A stretch of 53,591 nt of DNA from NCBI GenBank assembly GCA_017935625.1, contig JAGBHC010000037.1:1-53591 (forward strand). The letters are read 5' to 3'. Both the position numbers and the translations under genes were made by a program. Positions 24,704 to 32,509 of the stretch are shown one piece after another. This stretch comes from Rikenellaceae bacterium (GTDB lineage Bacteria; Bacteroidota; Bacteroidia; Bacteroidales; Rikenellaceae). Below the pieces are notes generated by a model. It saw nothing but the letters and a program-made list of their open reading frames with translations, was not told the DNA's origin and made no database searches. How positions within the stretch are numbered: the first letter of the stretch is position 1; every line of letters begins with the position of its first letter.

Positions 24704-24810
24704 AACGGATTGCGTTCGGTGGTCGTAAGGCGGGGACGGCCGGAGTGCGGCCCGTTCCGGCGGTGCGCCGGCAAAGGCGGCCCCGGCGGCGGGCGGTCCG
24801 GACCGAAGGG

Positions 24811-25917
24811 TCAGAGCGGGAAGCGGATTACGGAGAATTCGCCCTCCTGCTTGGTCAGGCAGTAGAGCCACTCGCCCCGCTCGTCTACGTCGAAGTTCTT
24901 GACCGGGCAGGGCAACTGGTAGCAGGCCAGCGGGCGCCCCTCCCAGTCGAAACGCAGCAGGCGGGAGTTGTTCTCGACGCGGGGAGTGGGTTTGGTGAGG
25001 TCGAACGAGTCGTCCAGTATGGCGGATATCGAACCGTCGTAAAGCGCCCATACCGACCCGGCGGCCGATATGGCTTCGGAATAGCAGGAGTAACGGCCCC
25101 CCATGATGATTTCGATGGAGCCGCCGATTGAGCGCCGGATGTACTCCGGCATGCGGAGGTCGGGGCCCTGCAGGAACCGGTGGGCAGCCTGTTTCTCGAG
25201 GTCCCAGATTTCGACCAGGTCATTGCTCTTGCCTAAGAACATCAGGCGTTTGCCGTCATCGGAGGCCACTGTTTCTATGTAGTTGAGCAGCATCGGCATG
25301 AGTTCTTTGCGATGGTCGGTCTGAAAACCGGGGTACTCGCCGAAGCAGGTCTGCAGATTCCCGTCCCGGTCGTATATCTTGATACGGGAGGGACCGGACA
25401 GGGTGTCGTTCTCGCCGGAGAGGAACCGTTCGCCCGGAAGCATCGTCTGTGGCCTCCCTGTCAGGTTGGTGTAGATGTCCGTGGGGATGAGCAGTCCGTC
25501 GGATACCGATGCGATTTGGTCGTAGGCGAAGGCCAGCATCTTTTTCTGCAGGAAGTCGAAAGCGTAAATCTTGCGTTCCTGCGGAGCTTTGCGAATCAGC
25601 GAGGAGACCTCCTCGTAGGGGCCTTTGCCCGATTTGAGGAACGACCCTTTGAGCGATTTGTTCTTCAGCGAGAAGACGTTGAGTATGAAATCCGCGTCGG
25701 AGTCCTTGGTCAGAAGCAGCGAGTCGAGCAGAAAGATGTGCGAGGGATTGAGCAGCGTCTGTCCGTCGAATACGGTATCGGCCTGGTCGGCGGTGAGGGT
25801 GCGGGAGACTGCGAAGTCTTTGTAGCCGAACGTTTCGGCCCCTTCGAATGTGACGGTTTTGTCGCCGCAGCCTGTCAGCAGGAGCAGCGGAAGAATCAGG
25901 GCGGGGAATCTTTTCAT
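24811..25917 (-). CDS. TolB-like six-bladed propeller lipoprotein (copy 1)
   Basis: 368 aa. Lipoprotein signal MKRFPALILPLLLLTGCGD with lipobox LTGC. The mature domain opens VTFEGAETFGYKDFAVSRTL and is clearly paralogous to the next gene (24703 to 23600) over the full length, including LLNPxxxFLLDSLxL, SGPSRIKIYDRDGN and the C-terminal RLLRFDWEGRPLACYQLP. Two adjacent, diverged copies suggest an old tandem duplication. First gene of the pair; a TAACTTTG element lies 27 bases upstream of the ATG. Substrate or partner unknown. Confidence 0.85.
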   Translation of the reverse strand: MKRFPALILPLLLLTGCGDKTVTFEGAETFGYKDFAVSRTLTADQADTVFDGQTLLNPSHIFLLDSLLLTKDSDADFILNVFSLKNKSLKGSFLKSGKGPYEEVSSLIRKAPQERKIYAFDFLQKKMLAFAYDQIASVSDGLLIPTDIYTNLTGRPQTMLPGERFLSGENDTLSGPSRIKIYDRDGNLQTCFGEYPGFQTDHRKELMPMLLNYIETVASDDGKRLMFLGKSNDLVEIWDLEKQAAHRFLQGPDLRMPEYIRRSIGGSIEIIMGGRYSCYSEAISAAGSVWALYDGSISAILDDSFDLTKPTPRVENNSRLLRFDWEGRPLACYQLPCPVKNFDVDERGEWLYCLTKQEGEFSVIRFPL

Positions 25918-25944
25918 GGGAGTGAACTTGATAGGGTTATGTCA

Positions 25945-25952
25945 CAAAGTTA
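25945..25952 (-). promoter_or_regulatory. Promoter -7 element for the propeller lipoproteins
   Basis: TAACTTTG on the minus strand, 27 bases before the ATG at 25917. No clear -33. Confidence 0.55.
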
Positions 25953-26149
25953 TGAAAAAAATGCAGAAAATCTTATTCCGGTGCCTTCTGTGACGGTTTT
26001 TGCGAAAAAACGCATCTGTTTACGGGCTGTCATGGGCGATTTTGATGGACGACCCGCCGCAGCGCCCCGACCGCACAGAAATATTTCTGTTCTCCCCCCA
26101 CCCATTACTTATCACCATTCCCCCCCCCTCACACACTCTCTCGCTTCCT

Positions 26150-26400
26150 TCTCAATTTACCTCGACTGCGCCCGAACTTTTTCTGTCCTATCTTTCCCCA
26201 CTCACTCGCCATTCTCGCCTTCTTTCGTTTTCTTCTTGACTCACCTCGACCGCACTCGAACTTTTTCTGTCTTATCTTCTCCACCCACTCGCCATTCTCG
26301 CCCTCTTTCGCTTTCTTCTTGACTCACCTCGACTGTGCTCGAACTTTTTCTTTCCTATTTTCCCCTCTCACCCCCATTCTCGCACGCTCGCCCTATCGCT
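26150..26400. repeat. ~84-bp pyrimidine-rich tandem repeat
   Basis: Three imperfect units begin near 26150, 26240 and 26323. Each has CTCGACTGCGCTCGAACTTT-like sequence, TTTCTGTCTTATCTT and CACTCGCCATTCTCGCCC, ending in CTTTCTTCTTGA. Strongly C+T-rich on the plus strand. The 25953-26149 stretch before it has no gene. Confidence 0.75.
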
Positions 26401-26424
26401 CAACTTGCTTCGACTACGCTATGT

Positions 26425-27028
26425 GTTCTTTTGCAGAACAAAAGAACCAAAAGCCACCGCCAGGCGAAAATCGCGGGGGCGGACACTTGGCGGGCTTAAA
26501 CGGGCGCCTGGCGCGGTTTTGCAAGCAAAACGGCCCCGTTTCCCCGACGGCCGGGCGGGGAGTAACCTCCTCGGCGAGGGTTTCGGTAGGGGCATTCGAA
26601 ATACTTCCCGCTCTCGCTTCGGCCCGTCGGTCGCCCTCCTGCGGCTCCGCCCTGCTTCCCCGATTTCCGCAAGGCGGGAGACACACGTGTCACCTGCTTC
26701 CCACATGAAGATAGGCTATCGGACTTCTTTTCCCTCTCTTTTTCCTTCCAACCAGTCACGCAGAATCTCGCCTATGATATTGGTCTGCACAAAAATCCGC
26801 CTTAGGGTATTGACCTGCATAGTTCTTCAAAGAACAGTGTATGTTTTTCCTTACTCCGAAAAAGTTGTCGCATAGAAATCTCCTCTTTTTGATATCTACC
26901 AACACTCTTTCCCTTAACTCCGTTGTCAGGAAAATACATATATTTTTCTCACTGCGGGAAAATTGTCGCACAGGAACCCGCCTTTTGAAAATCAGGGGAG
27001 AAGCGAGGATGCGGAATCGGGCGTGAAG
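26425..27028. repeat. Dispersed ~0.6-kb repeat, copy A
   Basis: Starts with a GTTCTTTTG/CAAAAGAAC palindrome and continues through AACCAAAAGCCACCGCC, GGGCTTAAACGGGCGCCTGG, CCTGCTTCCCCGATTTCCGC and GTATGTTTTTCCTTACTCCG, ending GAATCGGGCGTGAAG. Copy B lies 10 kb away in the same orientation at 36429-37018 and is nearly identical in the first 300 bp. A minus-strand frame of 95-110 codons is open in both copies, but whether it is translated is unclear. No transposase. Confidence 0.85.
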
Positions 27029-27083
27029 TCCCGATTTTTGCAAAACTGCGGTCTGTTTTTCGGGGAGGGAACGAAAAATTCCG

Positions 27084-27091
27084 TACTTTTG
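27084..27091 (+). promoter_or_regulatory. Promoter -7 element for the PfkB kinase
   Basis: TACTTTTG, matching TAnnTTTG, about 60 bases before the kinase ATG. Confidence 0.5.
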
Positions 27092-27151
27092 GAGAAAATC
27101 GGAGTGCCGGGGCGATGCCGGCCGATGTGAAAACGGATAAAAACGAATGTC

Positions 27152-28033
27152 ATGATATTGGGCATAGGTGAAATCTTGTGGGATTTGCTTCCCGGGGGAC
27201 GTCGGATGGGCGGTGCGCCGGCCAATTTCGCGTACCACGCGTCGCGTTTCGGACTCGCAGCCGCGGTGGTGAGTGCCGTGGGGTACGACGAGGCGGGCGA
27301 CGAAGCATTGAGGTGGCTCGACCGCCACGGACTGGGCGGAGGCGTGACGCGGGTCGGCTTTCCGACAGGGACCGTCGATGTGACACTCGACGGAGCGGGG
27401 GTTCCCTCCTACCGCATCCGCGAGGAAGTGGCCTGGGACTACATTCCTTTCACTCCGGCGGCGGAGCTGATACGCGGAGCGGAGTGCGTCTGTTTCGGTA
27501 CGCTGGCCCAGCGCAGTCCCGTGTCGCGACGCACGATAGGCCGGCTGCTCGACTCTCTTCCGTCGGGAGCGCTGGCCGTCTTCGATGTCAATCTGCGAGG
27601 CGGTTTCTGTGACGCGGATGTGGTGAAAAACTCGCTGGGACATTGCAATGTATTGAAGATAAACGACCAGGAGATAGGCACGGTGGCTGCCCTGGAGGGA
27701 CTTCGCGGCGACGACGGGCGCATCTGCCGCGAGCTGGCCGACCGCTATTCGCTTCGTGCGGTGATTCTCACCCGGGGCGGCGCCGGCAGCGACCTCTATG
27801 CCGACGGGAGGTTCTCCCACGAGGAGGTCCGTGCGGGCCGGGTGGTCGATACGGTGGGGGCCGGCGATTCGTTCACCGCCGCCTTCTGTGCCGTGCTGCT
27901 GCAAGGAGGCAGCTATGCCGAGGCGCATCGGCTGGCGGCCGACACCGCTTCGTTCGTCTGCTCCTGCGAGGGCGCCACGCCCGATTTCGGGCTCTTCCCG
28001 CCGCACCTGCGCTTCCCCGCCCGGGGTGAGTAG
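27152..28033 (+). CDS. PfkB-family carbohydrate kinase (fructokinase-like)
   Basis: 293 aa. ATP-dependent sugar kinase of the ribokinase fold, cytoplasmic. N-terminal ILGIGEILWDLLPGGRRMGG followed by APANFAYHASRFG is the sugar-binding start seen in fructokinases. The anion hole and catalytic Asp are in VVDTVGAGDSFTAAF (near 238-252), and VILTRGGAGSDLYADG precedes it. Length is normal. Fructose is the best guess from the N-terminal motif, but other ketoses are possible. It stands alone between a repeat region and a lipoprotein gene. Confidence 0.88.
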   Translation: MILGIGEILWDLLPGGRRMGGAPANFAYHASRFGLAAAVVSAVGYDEAGDEALRWLDRHGLGGGVTRVGFPTGTVDVTLDGAGVPSYRIREEVAWDYIPFTPAAELIRGAECVCFGTLAQRSPVSRRTIGRLLDSLPSGALAVFDVNLRGGFCDADVVKNSLGHCNVLKINDQEIGTVAALEGLRGDDGRICRELADRYSLRAVILTRGGAGSDLYADGRFSHEEVRAGRVVDTVGAGDSFTAAFCAVLLQGGSYAEAHRLAADTASFVCSCEGATPDFGLFPPHLRFPARGE

Positions 28034-28049
28034 TGCGACGATATTTTGC

Positions 28050-28057
28050 TATCTTTG
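28050..28057 (+). promoter_or_regulatory. Promoter -7 element for the lipoprotein
   Basis: TATCTTTG, 23 bases before the ATG at 28081. The short leader contains CAACCTAATA, a 7-base match (AACCTAA) to the complement of the small-RNA repeat unit. Confidence 0.65.
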
Positions 28058-28080
28058 CGACAACCCAACCTAATACGATA

Positions 28081-29079
28081 ATGAAAAAGCTGTTCATTTT
28101 ATTATGGGGCATGTTTCTGCTGGCTTCGTGTTCCGAAGAGAAACTGCCTGCCAGCACCTCCTTTCAGGAACTTTCGGCGTCGCAGATTGAGAGGCTGCAC
28201 GCGATATGTACCGTGGCTCCCAGGGGTGACACCTCCTCCTGCTCGTCGCACTATTTCTCGATGGCGGACTCCTGTTTGCGAGAGGCCGGCCGTCTGAACT
28301 CCGACGTCTATGCCTGCACCAACTACCTCCATCCGGCCCTGGGATATGTCATGGCGGGTATCTGCGCTTCGTACTATGAATCGGCGGGGAAAACCGACCG
28401 GCTCGACAAACTCGACCGGTATATCAACGGCCCCTACCGGAAGACGACGATTCTCAAGCTGCCGAACATCGGCTACAAACTCGGTGCGGTGCGTTCGCTC
28501 TACGGGCTGTGCAACTCGCTGGACAGCGAGTTTTCGGCCCCGATGGACAACAGTTTCAAGTGGGTGACGGCGCTCGCCTCCATCCCGGCGGACGACAACT
28601 ACTCCAACTATCGTCAGCAGGTGTTGATAGGAACCTATGCCACGGTCGTCAATATGAGAACGCTGGCGGTGCTGCTGGCCGCCTCGGTGTCGGAGGACAT
28701 CGACAGGGAGCGTTTCGCCGGCAAAATCGCTTCTGCCACTGCGTCGTGTACGAAGATTCCCGACCACTATCGCGTCATCGCAGAGATGACGGACGACCGG
28801 TTCGTGGAGACCGTGAGCTTCGGAATGGCCATAGAGAACGAGCTGCTTTCGATGTTGCACACGACTTTTCTGCTGTGGGAGAAGCAGGGCAAGGGGTGGA
28901 GCGATGTCTCCGACGCCCTCGCTTCCGCTTCCGGCCGTGCATTCGCGGGGCGTTTCGCAGAGGACCCCATTTTCAGGAAAATCGCCTCGGATGTCAGGCG
29001 CAACACGGTCCGCTCCTTCGCGGGCGACGTGGTGAGCGGCACGCTGGAGGATACGATTCAGGAAGGGGTGTCCAAATAG
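28081..29079 (+). CDS. Lipoprotein of unknown function
   Basis: 332 aa from ATG 28081; the upstream in-frame start at 28033 would place the promoter inside the gene. Signal MKKLFILLWGMFLLASCSEE with lipobox LASC, so it should be lipid-anchored. The rest is probably mostly helical: SASQIERLHAI, MADSCLREAGRLNSDVYACT and a long C-terminal helical part (FAGKIASATASC, DALASASGRAFAGRFAEDP). I do not recognise a family. The gene ends about 100 bases before an intrinsic terminator. Confidence 0.82.
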   Translation: MKKLFILLWGMFLLASCSEEKLPASTSFQELSASQIERLHAICTVAPRGDTSSCSSHYFSMADSCLREAGRLNSDVYACTNYLHPALGYVMAGICASYYESAGKTDRLDKLDRYINGPYRKTTILKLPNIGYKLGAVRSLYGLCNSLDSEFSAPMDNSFKWVTALASIPADDNYSNYRQQVLIGTYATVVNMRTLAVLLAASVSEDIDRERFAGKIASATASCTKIPDHYRVIAEMTDDRFVETVSFGMAIENELLSMLHTTFLLWEKQGKGWSDVSDALASASGRAFAGRFAEDPIFRKIASDVRRNTVRSFAGDVVSGTLEDTIQEGVSK

Positions 29080-29182
29080 CGCCGCAGTGTCGCGGGAGGA
29101 GGTGGCTGTCTCTTCGGGGAGGGGCGCCCGCCGGACCGTCGTCCTCCCGCCGCATCTGCGATTTTAAGTATTTTTAATTAAC

Positions 29183-29227
29183 AGCCCCGTTTTCGGAGAG
29201 CGCCTGCCGGTTGAAAAGGGGCTTTTT
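29183..29227 (+). terminator. Intrinsic terminator after the lipoprotein
   Basis: AGCCCC (29183-29188) pairs with GGGGCT (29218-29223), extended by TTTTC/GAAAA, followed by TTTTTCTC. Confidence 0.75.
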
Positions 29228-29365
29228 CTCTTTTTTCCGGTTTTTTGCGGATGTCACCCCTCGTTCGCGCATACGACAACCGTCTTTTTTGCTTTTTTAA
29301 ACGACTGATTGTGACAGATAAAAACGGTCGGGCGAAAAAATAATATTAAAAAATATTAAAAATAT

Positions 29366-29396
29366 TTGCACGGAATAAAAAGAATACATACCTTTG
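29366..29396 (+). promoter_or_regulatory. Promoter of small RNA copy 2
   Basis: TTG (29366-29368), 20-base spacer, TACCTTTG (29389-29396), in an AT-rich upstream region. Full -33/-7 match. Confidence 0.82.
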
Positions 29397-29400
29397 CAGT

Positions 29401-29500
29401 GAAGTTTTAAGGTTCATTTTAGGTTAGTAGTTTTAGGTTAGTGAAGGAAAATCGGAATAGGGCTTTCAAAAGCCTTATATCCGAGTTTCCTTATTTTTTT
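29401..29500 (+). ncRNA. Candidate small RNA, copy 2 (TTTTAGGTT-repeat family)
   Basis: The 38-nt block at 29405-29442 matches copy 1 (8505-8541, minus strand) at every position except one inserted A. Then AAGGAAA pairs with TTTCCTT (outer stem shared with copy 1), around an inner ATAGGGCTT/AAGCCTTAT stem that is unlike copy 1, and the RNA ends in TTATTTTTTT. So promoter, repeated single-stranded core and terminator hairpin make a discrete unit of about 100 nt. No open reading frame fits inside, and the next gene has its own promoter element at 29671. Confidence 0.78.
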
Positions 29501-29670
29501 GCCTTTTCCGGACCCTCCGATTCCCGGTTTGCATCGCCGCACCGCCCGTTCGGGCGTGCCCCGGGCTTCTTCCCGCCGGAGCGGAAAGGGAACGGGAGCA
29601 TCCGACGCACTTCCCTGCGAGTTCCGAAATTCAGGGTTCCCGTCCATGCAGTCGGATAGACAAAATTTCG

Positions 29671-29678
29671 TAACTTTG
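29671..29678 (+). promoter_or_regulatory. Promoter -7 element of the membrane HTH regulator
   Basis: TAACTTTG, 16 bases before the ATG at 29695. The 29501-29670 stretch before it is GC-rich with no other feature. Confidence 0.6.
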
Positions 29679-29694
29679 CCAGAGAGAACAAGCG

Positions 29695-30855
29695 ATGAAA
29701 GCAACCGACGTTTTTTCGATACAGGATAATGAGACCCCTCTACCGGAGAACTCCGGCCGTGACCGGGCGGATGGCCGTTCCCGTCGGGGCGGAATATTTT
29801 CGCGCGGTAGGTCCGGGGCGTTTCTGCTCGTTCTTCTGGCTCTCGTCGTCGGTTTGTCGCCGGGCAAAGCGACCAACACGGTCACTTACACGCTGCTCGA
29901 CACGCCGGCGACCTCTGCCGATGAACTGACGATAACCTTCAGGAGCATATCGAACGAAGACGGCCGTACCAACCTCTCTTTCGACCTCGTCTCGTCGAAC
30001 ACACCGTTTACCATATACAAGGCCCGATGGTCGAATGGCGGCGCTTTGGTCGCTCCTTCGGAGCCGTTTTCACTGACAGCTCAATTCAACGAGGTCCAGG
30101 ACAGGAATACCCGGTGGCATATTTCGCTCGATTTCCCTTTCCGTGACGTTTTCTACGAGAAAGACGAACTGATACTGACCACCGACCGAGGGGTCATACA
30201 TTGTCCGACCTCCCGTTCCGGCCAGTTGATGCAATCCATAGACCTGCTGCGTTACGACTATGAAAGGCAGCTCGCCACCACTAAGCGCAGCTCGCGAAAC
30301 GCATGGACTTTTCTGGGGATAGCCCTGGGCGGCATGACACTGCTCGCCGTATTTGCGTTCGCAGCGGTGCGGCGGCTTGTCGGCAAACGCAGGGAAATCG
30401 AGGAGCTCTCGCTGCTTGTCGCAGAGCGGTCGGACCGAAACCAGGAACTGAAGGAGAAAATCGACAGCCTCTACGGCAGCCGTCTCGATACGTTCAACAT
30501 GCTTTGCAACGAGTATTTCGAGAAAAACGAATCGCAAAGAGTCAGACTGACTCTTTACAACGAGGTCGAGAGACATATTCTCGCGTTGCGCGACTCCGGT
30601 TCCGTAGCCGAACTGGAAGCTGTGGTCGATACCTATCTCGACAACATGATGAAAAAGGTCCGGGAGCAGATTCCCTCCCTGAGTCCGAGCGACCTCCGAT
30701 TCCTGACTTACCTCTATGCCGGGTTCTCGCCGCGTGCCGTCTGCATCTTCACCGACATCAAGATAAAGAACTTCTACAACAGGCGGAGCCGTCTCAAGGC
30801 ACGCATTCTCGGCTCCGACGCTCCGGACCGGGAGCTCTTCGCGTCCAAAATGTAG
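29695..30855 (+). CDS. Membrane-anchored HTH transcription regulator
   Basis: 386 aa. Layout: polar N-terminus (1-40), TM1 (about 42-58, FLLVLLALVVGL), extracytoplasmic beta-rich domain (about 60-200), TM2 (about 203-226, WTFLGIALGGMTLLAVF), a coiled-coil stretch (KRREIEELSLLVAERSDRNQ, about 230-262), a helical linker, and a C-terminal LuxR-like helix-turn-helix (about 329-372: LSPSDLRFLTYLYAGFSP, then IKNFYNRRSRLKARI). This fits a one-component sensor that perceives an envelope signal and binds DNA from the membrane, as in Bacteroidota regulators with the same C-terminal motif. No kinase or receiver domain is present. Signal and targets unknown; the small secreted protein downstream is a candidate target. 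Confidence 0.82.
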   Translation: MKATDVFSIQDNETPLPENSGRDRADGRSRRGGIFSRGRSGAFLLVLLALVVGLSPGKATNTVTYTLLDTPATSADELTITFRSISNEDGRTNLSFDLVSSNTPFTIYKARWSNGGALVAPSEPFSLTAQFNEVQDRNTRWHISLDFPFRDVFYEKDELILTTDRGVIHCPTSRSGQLMQSIDLLRYDYERQLATTKRSSRNAWTFLGIALGGMTLLAVFAFAAVRRLVGKRREIEELSLLVAERSDRNQELKEKIDSLYGSRLDTFNMLCNEYFEKNESQRVRLTLYNEVERHILALRDSGSVAELEAVVDTYLDNMMKKVREQIPSLSPSDLRFLTYLYAGFSPRAVCIFTDIKIKNFYNRRSRLKARILGSDAPDRELFASKM

Positions 30856-31025
30856 CCTTCCGCGGTCGGCCGTGGAGCGTTTCGCACGACGGTACCGGCG
30901 GTTTTCGTGTCCCCTGTGCGCCCCTTAACCGCCTGATTCGCACGGTGAGGAATTTCGTGTTTGTCCTCACATTGACAATCAGCCGCTTGCCTCTTCGGAT
31001 GAGGATATTTTCGAACCCTCTTTTT

Positions 31026-31056
31026 TTGCATGCGCCGTTTCCGGAGCCTAACTTTG
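31026..31056 (+). promoter_or_regulatory. Promoter of the small secreted protein
   Basis: TTG (31026-31028), 20-base spacer, TAACTTTG (31049-31056); start about 30 bases before the ATG. Confidence 0.75.
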
Positions 31057-31088
31057 CGGCATCAAACCCATAAACAGATTGGCATAAT

Positions 31089-31421
31089 ATGAAAAGAATG
31101 ATTCTGCTTGCGATGCTCGTGACGGGCATATTCGGAGCTTCGGCCGAAATCAGATTCGGAGGCATCGACAACAACGGGGCGACCCATATCGTGTTGATTG
31201 ACAAGGAGGCCCCCGAAACGGTCGAAATAACGGAAGCGCTTCTTACCAACGACGGCAAAACGTATCGCGCCCGACAAATCCGGTGCGACGTGGTGAATGG
31301 AACGGCCGTGTACAGACTGCAGTTCAAACGTTTGACCGTTTTCAGGAATTGCAGGGTGACCCTCACCGTCAATGGAGAGCGGAAGACGGTCGATATCCAG
31401 CGGAACCTCCTGGACAGGTAG
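31089..31421 (+). CDS. Small secreted protein, unknown function
   Basis: 110 aa. Signal peptide MKRMILLAMLVTGIFGASA, cleavage near ASAE, leaving about 91 residues. The mature part looks beta-rich (IRFGGIDNNGATHIVLIDK, VTLTVNGERKTVDIQ) with two cysteines (IRCDVV and RNCRVT) that could form a disulfide in the periplasm. No lipobox and no recognised family. It has its own well-formed promoter and lies 233 bases after the membrane regulator, convergent with the Hsp15-like gene 20 bases away. Confidence 0.75.
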   Translation: MKRMILLAMLVTGIFGASAEIRFGGIDNNGATHIVLIDKEAPETVEITEALLTNDGKTYRARQIRCDVVNGTAVYRLQFKRLTVFRNCRVTLTVNGERKTVDIQRNLLDR

Positions 31422-31441
31422 CCGCATCCGGTGGAGGAGGA

Positions 31442-31846
31442 CTAATCGTCCTCTTCGTCGTAGTAGAAGGTGAGGTCGTCCATCAGGCCGTCGATTTCGC
31501 GGCGCTCCTTTTTGGTGGGACGGCCCGTGCCGCGGTCGCGGGTGATGAATATCGTCTCGCGCGGAACCAGCAGTTTGTCCCGTTCGCTCTGCGGGGTCAT
31601 GTCCAGGGCGTACTCCGGCACGTTCTTGGCCGGCTGGCGGCTCGAGACCAGCTCCAGCACCTTGTAGGTGTAGGTCACCTGCATCTTGCGCACGGCCACC
31701 GTATCGCCGCACTTTATCTCGCGCGAGGGTTTCGACGAGGTGCCGTTCACGCTCACCTTGCCGGTCCGACACGCCTCGGCGGCATCGCTGCGGGTTTTGA
31801 ACACGCGCACCGCCCACAACCATTTATCCAGTCTTATATCGCTCAT
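31442..31846 (-). CDS. hslR: S4-domain RNA-binding protein, Hsp15-like
   Basis: 134 aa from ATG 31846. N-terminal S4 RNA-binding domain: IRLDKWLWAVRVFKTRSDAA, GKVSVNGTSSKPSREIKCGD. In E. coli, Hsp15 rescues stalled 50S subunits carrying nascent chains; this role is assumed by homology. The tail from about 95 on is charged (RGTGRPTKKERREIDG) and ends acidic (YYDEEDD), also typical of the family. Last gene of the relA-mqnB-hslR run, 22 bases after mqnB. Confidence 0.88.
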   Translation of the reverse strand: MSDIRLDKWLWAVRVFKTRSDAAEACRTGKVSVNGTSSKPSREIKCGDTVAVRKMQVTYTYKVLELVSSRQPAKNVPEYALDMTPQSERDKLLVPRETIFITRDRGTGRPTKKERREIDGLMDDLTFYYDEEDD

Positions 31847-31868
31847 AATTAGTCTGTTGTAATTCCTA

Positions 31869-32504
31869 TTATCGTTGGGGCTCCTTTCCCAGGACGTCGA
31901 GTAGGGCCCGGGCCGCCGCTTCGGCCGCCGCCCCGATGCACCATTGCGAACGGGCTTCGCCCACCAGGTTGGAGATGCCGCGCACCTGGGCGGACCGCAC
32001 CCCCAGCGCCGCGCATACGGCGAAGAATGCGGCGCCCTCCATGTTCTCGATACCCGTGCGGCCGCTGACACCGGCCCCGCCGGCGCAATCGACCGTGTGG
32101 CCTTCCGCCCGTTTGAGCGGAGCGCGGAACTCCCAGTCCGCGGAGTAGAATTCGGTGTAGAGCGGGACGAAACGGAGTCCGGCTTCGGGGTGTTCGCCGC
32201 AGTGCGGCTGCCGGGTCCGGGAGCCGCCGCCCTCCGTCTCCGTCCGCCGCATGGCACCCAGGTCGGCGATGTGCTCCCGCTCGACCCACACCGCTTCGCC
32301 CTTCCCGATGCCGCTGCCGGGATAGGCGCCCGCCACGCCGGCCAGCACGAGCCGCCGGGCTCCCGCCGCTACGGCCGCCGCTGCGGCCGCCGCACACTCG
32401 GCCATGCCCACGCCGCATATCGCAATGCGCACGCCTGCGGGGGCCAGGGCCCGGAAGGGGACCGCTTCGGCTTCGGTCGGAAAGAGCACCGTTACGGGGT
32501 CCAT
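31869..32504 (-). CDS. mqnB: Futalosine hydrolase
   Basis: 211 aa from ATG 32504, five bases after the relA stop. Nucleoside-phosphorylase-fold enzyme that cleaves the N-glycosidic bond of futalosine, a step of the alternative menaquinone pathway. Seen: N-terminal TVLFPTEAEAVPFRALAP, GVGMAECAAAAAAAV, a GVAGAYPGSGIGKGEAVWVE block, and the catalytic region GIENMEGAAFFAVCAALGV with RGISNLVGE after it. The Ala-rich stretch at 37-46 is unusual but does not break the motif. Related MTA/SAH nucleosidases are the main alternative; the FPTEAEA start favours futalosine hydrolase. Confidence 0.78.
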   Translation of the reverse strand: MDPVTVLFPTEAEAVPFRALAPAGVRIAICGVGMAECAAAAAAAVAAGARRLVLAGVAGAYPGSGIGKGEAVWVEREHIADLGAMRRTETEGGGSRTRQPHCGEHPEAGLRFVPLYTEFYSADWEFRAPLKRAEGHTVDCAGGAGVSGRTGIENMEGAAFFAVCAALGVRSAQVRGISNLVGEARSQWCIGAAAEAAARALLDVLGKEPQR

Positions 32505-32509
32505 GTCGC

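Noticed and set aside
26419-26706. Small protein gene inside dispersed repeat copy A (also open in copy B)
   Set aside because: The frame is open in both copies, but the differences between them show no clear protein-level constraint, the composition is Arg/Pro-rich, and no promoter precedes it. Kept as a repeat.
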